This document shows positions 6,197-11,357 of a stretch of 13,228 nt of DNA, one piece after another (position 1 is the first letter of the stretch; every line of letters begins with the position of its first letter). The position numbers and the translations under genes were made by a program. This stretch comes from Chrysiogenia bacterium (lineage in GTDB: Bacteria > JAGRBM01): positions 1 to 13,228 of the forward strand of contig JAGRBM010000499.1 in assembly GCA_020434085.1 (NCBI GenBank), written 5' to 3'. The notes under the pieces were generated by a model. That model did not search any database. It had not been told where the DNA came from and was given only the letters and a program-made list of their open reading frames with translations.

Positions 6197-8395
6197 TCAG
6201 GCGGCCGATTCCTCGCCGTGCTCGCGGGGGCTCCAGACGCACACGCGGTTGCGACCGGTTTCCTTGGCCCGGTAGAGGGCCTTGTCGGCGCACTCGATGA
6301 GGTCGCTCTTGGTGGCGGCGTGGTCGGGGAAGCAGGCGATGCCCAGCGAGATGGTAATCGAGAGCTCAAGCTCTCCCTCGCGCAGCTTGGTGCGGGCCAC
6401 GTTCTTGCGGATGCGCTCGCAGACGTCCTTGACCCGCGCAAGCCGCGTCTCGGGAAAGACGAAGACGAATTCCTCGCCGCCGTAGCGGGCGACCAGGTCC
6501 ATGTCGCGGATGCTCTGGCGGTAGATGCGCGAGAGGTGGCGCAGCACCGCGTCGCCGACCGGATGGCCGTAGGTGTCATTGAACTTCTTGAAGTGGTCGA
6601 TGTCGGTGAGCACCACGCTCAGCGGGCGCTCGGTGCGCTGGGCGCGGCGCAGCTCTTCATCGAGACGTTCCTGGAAGGTGCGGTGGTTGCACAGGCCGGT
6701 GAGCCCGTCGGTTGTTGCCAGCGATTCCATCCGCTCGAAGAGGCGCGCGTTGAGCAGCGCGGCCGTGGCCTGCCGCGAGAGCAGCTCCAGCAGGCGCAGC
6801 ACGAACGAGCCCTGGCGGCTGCGCTTGCGGCTGGCCAGCACCAGGCAGCCCAGCACGCCCTCGGCCGATTCCGAGGCGAAGGGCAGCAGCAGCACCCACT
6901 CAAAGCGCGGGAGTTTTTCTTTTGCGTGAAAGAGCGCGCGCGAGCCGCCCGAGTTCTGTGAGAGCGGCAGCGCCTGCCCGGTCTCGAGCACCCAGCCCGT
7001 GCGCGAGCCGTTTAAATCCACGGCAGCGCCCATGAGCTTGTCGGCCCCCTGCCCCACCGCAGCGCGAATGGTGGGCGCGCCGGTTGGCCCGGCGGGCACG
7101 GTGACCACGGCGCCAAGGTCGAAGTCGGCGATGCGGCGCGCCGAATCCAGCAGCGCGCCGGCGATCTCCTCGGCGCGAAGCGATCCCGAGAGCGTCGTGG
7201 AGGAAACGTACAAAGATCCGAGCTGGCGCTTCACCATGAGCACACAGAGCAGGGTGCGGGCGTTGGCGAGGATTTCCGAGACCTGGGTGGCCGCCATGAA
7301 GAAGGCCTGCTGGTGCTCGGGCGAGATGGCGCCCTCGACCGGCAGGTCGGCGCAGAGCACGCCCGAGGCGTGCTCGACTCTGCCGCCCACGGCCTCTTCG
7401 CTGCCGGGCGCGGGCACGGGCACCGCGAGGAAGCTGCCCACGTCGCAGCGCTCTTCATAGTAGGGAAGCCGGTAGCGCACGCCGTCGAATTCGTTCATCA
7501 CGACAGGCGCGCCGTTTTCGAGCACCCAGCCGATGAGCCCCTCGCCCGGCGCCAGCCGCGGGCGCGCGTCGAGCTCCAGTGAGCTGGCCGCCTCGCGCAA
7601 TCTCAGTTGCCCGTTGGAGTCCAGGAGATAGAGCGCGCACGAGCGCGCCGAGACGATCTTTCCAAGCCGCTCGACAAGCGCGTAGAGGCTGCGCTCGATG
7701 TGGCGCGCCAGGTCGTCGAGGTCGCCCTCGATGGCGCTGGCAAGCTTCTGGGGCTCTTCGCCCTCGTCGCCGCCGCCGAGCACGCTCTCGGCGCGAAGCT
7801 CGGCCCGGTCGCTGCGAAGGTTGCGCACGACGTTCTCGAGCTTGCGGCGGCGCGCGCGCTCAAAGCCGATGAGCGCGCCAAGTCCCACCGAAAAGAAGCA
7901 GTAGAAAACGGCCAGGGAGAGAAGCTGCGTCAGTCCGTCCTCTGGAGCGCCGGCGCGCACGAAGGCCGCCACCGACCAGCCCGTGCAAACGAGCGCGCTG
8001 AGTGCCGCATGGGGGATGCGCTGCACCGAGGCCAGCAGCGCCAGCAGCAGGAACACCACGGGCGCAAGGGGCGAGGCCTCCATCCCGCCGGTGGCGGCCA
8101 CGCCGCTGAGCACCAGGACCAATAGAGAAATCGCCGGCGCGGGCGAGAGGTGGTTCGATTCGGCAAAGACGCCGCGGGTCTCGAAGAACAGCAGCGCCGT
8201 GAGCGCCAGCAACGCGGGTCCCGCAACAAGGTGCATCCAGTTGTAGGCGGAAGGATCGGTCCAGAACGCGCTCAAGCTGAGTGCGTAGAAACCCAGCAAC
8301 GTCGCGGCCAGCGCGAGCTGTCTGGCAAGAGGGCCGCGCCCTCCGGCATGCTGGTCACGCCCGGAAGGCGCGCCGGATTTTCGGGATTCACGCAA
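6197..8395 (-). CDS. Membrane-anchored GAF-GAF-GGDEF diguanylate cyclase
   Basis: This 732-residue protein makes the second messenger c-di-GMP from two GTP. The N-terminus has about six hydrophobic segments (roughly 27-45, 55-72, 87-103, 110-126, 130-146, 157-178), followed by a basic and probably coiled-coil linker (178-205). Two GAF-like sensor domains follow at about 225-385 and 395-555, then a GGDEF domain at about 560-720. The active site is G639-G-E-E-F643, with the metal/substrate segment D598-I-D-H-F-K to N606-D-T-Y-G-H611. An intact allosteric I-site R630-D-M-D633 lies at the canonical spacing, so product inhibition is expected. The GAF ligands are unknown. The start appears to be TTG at 8395, after AAGGCG, 9 nt past the ftsB stop codon, so the two genes are almost certainly co-transcribed. 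The N-terminal domain does not match a named membrane sensor that I recognise. Confidence 0.93.
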   Translation of the reverse strand: MRESRKSGAPSGRDQHAGGRGPLARQLALAATLLGFYALSLSAFWTDPSAYNWMHLVAGPALLALTALLFFETRGVFAESNHLSPAPAISLLVLVLSGVAATGGMEASPLAPVVFLLLALLASVQRIPHAALSALVCTGWSVAAFVRAGAPEDGLTQLLSLAVFYCFFSVGLGALIGFERARRRKLENVVRNLRSDRAELRAESVLGGGDEGEEPQKLASAIEGDLDDLARHIERSLYALVERLGKIVSARSCALYLLDSNGQLRLREAASSLELDARPRLAPGEGLIGWVLENGAPVVMNEFDGVRYRLPYYEERCDVGSFLAVPVPAPGSEEAVGGRVEHASGVLCADLPVEGAISPEHQQAFFMAATQVSEILANARTLLCVLMVKRQLGSLYVSSTTLSGSLRAEEIAGALLDSARRIADFDLGAVVTVPAGPTGAPTIRAAVGQGADKLMGAAVDLNGSRTGWVLETGQALPLSQNSGGSRALFHAKEKLPRFEWVLLLPFASESAEGVLGCLVLASRKRSRQGSFVLRLLELLSRQATAALLNARLFERMESLATTDGLTGLCNHRTFQERLDEELRRAQRTERPLSVVLTDIDHFKKFNDTYGHPVGDAVLRHLSRIYRQSIRDMDLVARYGGEEFVFVFPETRLARVKDVCERIRKNVARTKLREGELELSITISLGIACFPDHAATKSDLIECADKALYRAKETGRNRVCVWSPREHGEESAA

Positions 8396-8404
8396 ACAGG
8401 CGCC

Positions 8405-8674
8405 TTAGCGGAACCGATAAACCAGTTCGCCGGCCCTCACCAGCCCCAGTTCCTGACGAATGATCCGCTCGGTGGCCTGCGGGTCCTCGCGCAGCACCTT
8501 GATGCGACGCGCGAGCGCGTGGTTGTCAGCCGCCAGGGCCGCCACGCGCGCCTCGATCTCCGCATTCTGCACCGCGAGCGAACGCACCTGCACCGCGCTC
8601 TGCACAAAGTTGTAGAGCGAGAAGCCGAGCGCGAACGCCGCCGCGAGCGATGCCATGTATCTTCGCCAGGGCAT
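8405..8674 (-). CDS. ftsB: Cell division protein FtsB (DivIC/septum formation initiator family)
   Basis: This 89-residue bitopic protein has a short cytoplasmic start (M-P-W-R-R), one TM segment at about 6-25, a periplasmic coiled coil at about 29-62, and the family hallmark E75-L-G-L-V-R-A-G-E83 before a terminal Y-R-F-R. Family members form the FtsQ-FtsL-FtsB divisome complex that triggers septal peptidoglycan synthesis. Length and layout fit FtsB closely. The start at 8674 is the first ATG; a second in-frame ATG at 8656 (M7) would trim the cytoplasmic tail. The likely promoter puts the transcription start only about 3 nt before the first ATG, so translation may be leaderless or may use M7. 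It is the first gene of an apparent operon with the diguanylate cyclase. The usual neighbour eno is not in the window. Confidence 0.9.
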   Translation of the reverse strand: MPWRRYMASLAAAFALGFSLYNFVQSAVQVRSLAVQNAEIEARVAALAADNHALARRIKVLREDPQATERIIRQELGLVRAGELVYRFR

Positions 8675-8683
8675 GGGACTTAT

Positions 8684-8712
8684 TTTGTACCAAGGATACG
8701 CGGAATTGTCAA
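8684..8712 (-). promoter_or_regulatory. Sigma-70-type promoter of ftsB
   Basis: On the minus strand a perfect -35 TTGACA (8712-8707) is 17 nt from TACAAA (8689-8684), a 4/6 -10 box. The expected start at about 8677 is only about 3 nt upstream of the ftsB ATG at 8674. The stretch between this promoter and the palindrome at 8788 shows nothing else. Confidence 0.6.
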
Positions 8713-8787
8713 TGATTTTGGGGAGATAGGCGGCACTACCGCTTTCATTCGGGCGAAGGCCTGTCCAACCACGTGCGCCCCCACCGC

Positions 8788-8906
8788 GTCATCCCGACCG
8801 AAGCGCAGCGAAGCGGAGGGATCTCGCAACCTCGAACCAGCATTGGCCATTCAAAGGCCGGCACAGCTTCGAGGTTGTGAGATCCCTCGACTTCGCTCGG
8901 GATGAC
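8788..8906. repeat. Palindromic intergenic repeat (GTCAT family), copy C
   Basis: This 119-bp element starts GTCATCCCGA and ends TCGGGATGAC. The arms continue inward with GGGATCT...CAACCTCGAA complementarity, with a few mismatches and one longer loop-out (extra GCAGCGAAG-type bases on the left). The centre is about 35 bp unpaired, apart from GGCC-containing short dyads. It lies upstream of the ftsB promoter and shares terminal sequence with the elements at 2310-2390 and 9006-9076. It has no coding capacity. Confidence 0.7.
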
Positions 8907-8924
8907 GGGTGTTCGGATTGCCTA

Positions 8925-8960
8925 CGTGGACGTGGACGTGGACGTGGACGTGGACGTGGA
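8925..8960. repeat. Hexamer tandem repeat (CGTGGA)6
   Basis: There are six exact tandem copies of CGTGGA followed by a partial CG. The array lies in non-coding sequence between two large palindromes. It reads as alternating Trp-Thr in one frame, but no gene supports that. Perfect short arrays of this kind are prone to length change. Related CGTGNN hexamers recur at 10280-10340. Confidence 0.8.
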
Positions 8961-9005
8961 CGACAGCATCATCTCACATCACTGACCCGCATACGCAAAT
9001 AACCT

Positions 9006-9076
9006 GTCATTCTGAGCGAAGCGAAGAATCGAATCCCAGCCGGCTCCAGCCGATTCTTCGCTTCGCTCAGAATGAC
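9006..9076. repeat. Palindromic intergenic repeat (GTCAT family), copy D, perfect arms
   Basis: This 71-bp element has perfect 26-bp arms: 9006-9031, beginning GTCATTCTGAGCG and reading on to GAAGAATCG, is the exact reverse complement of 9051-9076. They surround a 19-nt centre containing AGCCGGCT. It ends 32 bp beyond the exbD stop codon, so the hairpin could serve as that operon's terminator or mRNA 3' protector. It is the best-preserved member of the family in this window, which suggests recent spread. Confidence 0.75.
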
Positions 9077-9108
9077 AACTTCTCATTGGAGCCTGCGAAC
9101 TGCTAACC

Positions 9109-9510
9109 CTACTTCGCCCGCGCCTCAATCCCCAGCTTCCTGAATCCCGCGCCGCGGATGATGTCGAGGATTTCGACGACGCGGCCGTGGCGGGCCAGCT
9201 CGTCGGCGCGCAGCGCCAGGGGGACGTCCTTGTCGGGGGTTTCGGCCAGGAAGGCCTGCAGTTCTTCGAGGCTGCGCTGCCGGCCCTTGATGAAGATCTC
9301 GCCGCTCGCGTTGAGTTCGATCTCGATCATGTCGGGGGCGGCGGCCTCGCGCTGCTGGGCGGATTTCGGAAGGCTGATCTCCACGCCCGAGCGGCTGGCG
9401 AAGCTGGTTGTCAGCATGAGGAAGATGAGGACGATGAAGAGAATGTCGATGAGCGAGGTCAGGTTGATCTCGCCCTCGAGGTCTTTGGCGCGCGCGCGTC
9501 CGAAGGCCAT
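9109..9510 (-). CDS. exbD: ExbD/TolR-family biopolymer transport protein
   Basis: This 133-residue bitopic protein has a short cytoplasmic start, one TM segment at about 19-37 with the essential proton-coupling aspartate D22 in L-I-D-I-L-F-I-V-L-I-F, and a periplasmic domain (about 40-133) of the TolR/ExbD type ending in a K-L-G-I-E strand. With its partner it turns the proton motive force into work at the cell envelope, either TonB-type uptake or Tol-Pal-type maintenance. The start is ATG at 9510, whose A is shared with the TGA stop of exbB (TGATG overlap), preceded by GGAGG and AAGG; a longer frame from 9531 exists but overlaps exbB more. No tonB or tolA follows within the window, so ExbD versus TolR cannot be settled; the gene symbol is generic. 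Confidence 0.9.
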   Translation of the reverse strand: MAFGRARAKDLEGEINLTSLIDILFIVLIFLMLTTSFASRSGVEISLPKSAQQREAAAPDMIEIELNASGEIFIKGRQRSLEELQAFLAETPDKDVPLALRADELARHGRVVEILDIIRGAGFRKLGIEARAK

Positions 9511-10133
9511 CAGCCTTGCGCCTCCGCGCACAACTGATCCATCACGCGGAAGGCCTCGATCTCGATCTCCAGGGCGACCGACTCGGCCTTGCCCTGAAAG
9601 TAGCGCGCGCTGATGATGCTGGGGATGGCCACGAGCAGGCCGAGCACCGTCGTATAGAGCGCCGTCGAGATGCCCGAGGCCAGTTGCTCGGGCGCGGCAA
9701 TGCCCGCGCCGCCGGTGGCCTGCGCGAAGATCAGCACCATGCCGACCACCGTTCCGAGCAACCCGAGCATGGGCGAGATCGTCCCCACCGTGGCGAGCGC
9801 CGCGACGCCGCGCTCGAGAAAGACCGACTCGCGGCGGCCCACCTCCTCGATGCGCTCTTTCAGGGCCGCGCGCGGAAGGCCCGCGTGGGCGGTTGCCGCC
9901 AGCAGCACCCGCGAGAGCGGGGTGTCGGTCTTGCGGCAGAGCGTGCCGGCTTCCTCATAGGCCCCTCGGCCCAGAAGGTCGTCGAACTCGACAAGGAACT
10001 GTTCGGGAAAAATCTTCGTGCGGCGCAGCGCCAGCAGGCGCTCGAAAAAGAACGCCATCGCCACCGACGAACACAGCGCAATGGGCAGCAGCGCGCCGTA
10101 GAAGATCCAGTCCTGCGTGGTCCAGTCACCCAT
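9510..10133 (-). CDS. exbB: ExbB/TolQ/MotA-family proton channel protein
   Basis: This 207-residue inner-membrane protein has three TM segments (about 12-30, 115-135, 155-178) and a cytoplasmic loop of about 80 residues between TM1 and TM2. The conserved core is A115-T-V-G-T-I-S-P-M-L-G-L-L-G-T-V-V-G-M132 and S153-G-I-S-T-A-L-Y-T-T-V-L-G-L-L-V-A-I-P171, typical of MotA/TolQ/ExbB proteins (PF01618). It forms the pentameric channel around ExbD dimers. It overlaps the next gene by one base, which means translational coupling. The ATG at 10133 has GGGAG 8 nt upstream. The gene is divergent from the HAMP protein across 383 bp of hairpin-rich sequence. Its length is close to short TolQ/ExbB proteins; the true partner (TonB or TolA) is not visible. 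Confidence 0.92.
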   Translation of the reverse strand: MGDWTTQDWIFYGALLPIALCSSVAMAFFFERLLALRRTKIFPEQFLVEFDDLLGRGAYEEAGTLCRKTDTPLSRVLLAATAHAGLPRAALKERIEEVGRRESVFLERGVAALATVGTISPMLGLLGTVVGMVLIFAQATGGAGIAAPEQLASGISTALYTTVLGLLVAIPSIISARYFQGKAESVALEIEIEAFRVMDQLCAEAQG

Positions 10134-10150
10134 GGGGGAAGCTCCCGCAG

Positions 10151-10173
10151 CCCCGGCAAAGAGAGTGCCGGGG
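10151..10173. promoter_or_regulatory. Hairpin just upstream of exbB
   Basis: CCCCGGCA (10151-10158) and TGCCGGGG (10166-10173) form a perfect 8-bp GC-rich stem with a 7-nt loop. It begins 18 bp before the exbB start codon on the minus strand. It could be a 5'-leader hairpin of the exbB-exbD mRNA or sit in the promoter; there is no T tract to make it a terminator. Confidence 0.4.
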
Positions 10174-10279
10174 TGCCCGGAGAGTTATAGGGAGGGCGGG
10201 GGATGGGTGCAAGCGGGGGGCTTCGGCACTTTGATTCAGGCAATCCACCCGCCGTTCAGTCTACCTTGGCCATCGTGAG

Positions 10280-10378
10280 CGTGCTCGTGCTCGTGAACGT
10301 GCTCGATTCGTGCACCAGCACGTTCACGTCCACGTTCACGACTGCCCGGGCGCTCGGTTCGGCTGCGGCTGCGGCTGG
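10280..10378. repeat. Long imperfect hairpin of CGTGNN hexamers plus (GGCTGC)3
   Basis: A perfect 12-bp stem, CGTGAACGTGCT (10292-10303) with AGCACGTTCACG (10317-10328), encloses a 13-nt loop. Further pairing outward in blocks of four (10286-10289 with 10331-10334, 10280-10283 with 10337-10340) is interrupted every sixth base, reflecting hexamer periodicity. A short GGCTGC, GGCTGC, GGCTGG run follows at 10361-10378. No gene is seen in 10134-10516; the rest of the interval holds no recognisable feature apart from the hairpin next to exbB. Confidence 0.65.
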
Positions 10379-10516
10379 CGGGATTCACGATGGATAGATC
10401 GGCAGAACAGGTGAACTGGACTCCCCCCACCCCGCGATTTACGCTCCACGGGTTCGTAAACGACGTCTACTTCGGAAAATGCGCGGGCCTGACGGGTTCG
10501 TGCGGGAGCGAGAGCC

Positions 10517-11056
10517 ATGACAGACCGGGGCTACAAGCGCCGCAAGATGTTCATCGACACACGCGAGCAGGTGACCTTTGCCATCCGCTCGACCGCCCAT
10601 GTGGGGATTTTCCTGCTGGCCGCGTGCATTCTGATCTACGGCCCCGGCGAGGGCGGCCGGCTCTCGGGCATCCAGCGGATCACCAACGAATTCCTCTACA
10701 ACATCTCGGATCGGCTGTGGTTTCTCATCCCGGCCTTCGCGCTGGTGTGGATGATTTCGGTCATCGGCAGCCACCGCGTGGTGGGCCCGGTCTTCGGCTT
10801 CAAGAACGCGCTGCGCTCGGTCGTCGGCGGCGACCTGACTACGCGGCTCACCCCGCGCGCGGGTGACCACTTTGCAGAGCTGGCCGCGCTCATCAACCAC
10901 GTCATCGATGTCGAGCACGACAACGTCCAGGCGCTTGCCGAGGCCCGGGGCAAACTCAACGAGGCCCTCGGCGAGAGCGGCGAGGTAAAAGACGCCGCCG
11001 CCGCCCGCGAAGCCGCCGCCGAGCTCGGCGAAATCCTAGGGCGCTACAAGCTGTAG
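10517..11056 (+). CDS. HAMP-domain membrane protein without output domain
   Basis: This 179-residue protein has a basic cytoplasmic start (R-G-Y-K-R-R-K), TM1 at about 24-42, a periplasmic loop of only about 25 residues, TM2 at about 67-84, and then a HAMP domain at about 85-132. The HAMP features are P91 in helix 1, G104-G-D-L near the connector, D117-H-F-A-E-L-A and I126-N in helix 2. The C-terminal 45 residues are charged and Ala/Glu-rich, likely helical or coiled coil. No kinase, cyclase or chemoreceptor signalling domain is present. Small HAMP-only proteins of this general layout occur in delta-proteobacterial genomes, where their role is not established; a membrane dimer that passes a signal to a separate partner is possible. 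The ATG follows GGGAG by 8 nt. It is divergent from exbB and upstream of the trp operon, but is probably a separate unit. Confidence 0.82.
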   Translation: MTDRGYKRRKMFIDTREQVTFAIRSTAHVGIFLLAACILIYGPGEGGRLSGIQRITNEFLYNISDRLWFLIPAFALVWMISVIGSHRVVGPVFGFKNALRSVVGGDLTTRLTPRAGDHFAELAALINHVIDVEHDNVQALAEARGKLNEALGESGEVKDAAAAREAAAELGEILGRYKL

Positions 11057-11080
11057 GGGGCTTTGCCCCTCCCCTGGCAG

Positions 11081-11127
11081 GATGCGGGCTGAAAAGTCTT
11101 GACACCTCAAGCTCTGTCCCGCATCAT
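11081..11127 (+). promoter_or_regulatory. trp promoter within nested dyads
   Basis: A perfect -35 TTGACA (11099-11104) and CATCAT (11122-11127, 4/6) are 17 nt apart; the start is expected near 11134. The -35 sits inside CTTGACACCTCAAG (11098-11111), a 5-bp dyad with a 4-nt centre. An 8-bp inverted repeat, GATGCGGG (11081-11088) and CCCGCATC (11118-11125), brackets it and overlaps the -10. Either dyad could be an operator, or the outer pair could be the 3' hairpin of the upstream gene. Upstream, a small GGGGC-TTT-GCCCC hairpin (11057-11069) follows the HAMP gene's stop codon. Confidence 0.5.
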
Positions 11128-11136
11128 GGCCCCATC

Positions 11137-11205
11137 ATGAAGTTCGCATTCGCACAACTTCGTCTCTTCTCGGCTCGCTGGAGCTGGTGGCGCCCCCGCG
11201 CCTAA
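11137..11205 (+). CDS. trpL: trp operon leader peptide (22 codons, W-S-W-W)
   Basis: A 22-codon ORF (ATG 11137, TAA 11203) lies between the trp promoter and trpE. Codons 15, 17 and 18 are TGG, giving R-W-S-W-W-R, a density of the rare Trp codon expected only of an attenuation leader peptide. In known trp systems, ribosome stalling at these codons under Trp shortage changes folding of the leader RNA and lets transcription continue into trpE. There is no Shine-Dalgarno sequence, and the predicted transcription start lies about 3 nt before the ATG, so translation may be leaderless, as described for trpL in Sinorhizobium. A four-codon ORF (ATG 11125) overlaps its start by ATGA but would fall upstream of the transcript start. 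A GC hairpin begins within the last Trp codon. The call rests on position plus Trp codons. Confidence 0.75.
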   Translation: MKFAFAQLRLFSARWSWWRPRA

Positions 11206-11237
11206 TTTACTTTTTCCAAAACAATTGGCGTTTTGTA
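11189..11237 (+). promoter_or_regulatory. Candidate trp attenuator
   Basis: GGCGC-CCCC-GCGCC (11189-11202) is a short all-GC hairpin directly followed by TAATTTACTTTTT (11203-11215), resembling an intrinsic terminator. It starts in the last Trp codon, so a ribosome stalled there would cover it. Alternative pairings are available: CCGCGCC (11196-11202) with GGCGCGG (11259-11265), and CGCC with GGCG at 11227-11230 ahead of a second T run. A small CAAAAC/GTTTTG hairpin (11217-11222 with 11230-11235) follows. Which structures form is not settled by eye. A further CCGGCG/CGCCGG stem (11307-11312 with 11332-11337) lies just before the trpE ribosome binding site. Confidence 0.5.
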
Positions 11238-11357
11238 TAAACCCTGCGTCGCAAGAGCGGCGCGGCGCGCAGCGGCAGAGCCGTGCCTCCGGCCGTGCGC
11301 GAGCCCCCGGCGGACCCGCATTGGAGAGCGGCGCCGGACCCGAAGAAGAGAAAGACC

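Noticed and set aside
6011-6961. 316-codon plus-strand frame opposite the GGDEF domain
   Set aside because: It overlaps two well-supported genes in antisense; composition is that of a shadow frame.
8788-9076. Possible CRISPR or insertion sequence
   Set aside because: The palindromes differ in size and there are no regular spacers, no cas genes and no transposase; they fit non-autonomous intergenic repeats.
8909-9106. 65-codon frame encoding an alternating Thr-Trp repeat
   Set aside because: It is only the translation of the (CGTGGA)6 array and part of the palindromic repeat; it has no ribosome binding site or conserved features.
11125-11139. Four-codon ORF overlapping the trp leader peptide by ATGA
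   Set aside because: It overlaps the predicted -10 box and lies upstream of the predicted transcript start, so it is unlikely to be transcribed.
11283-11357. Upstream extension of trpE by 25 codons
   Set aside because: The stretch is Arg/Pro-rich and part of the untranslated leader; the ATG at 11358 has a better ribosome binding site and gives the normal N-terminus.
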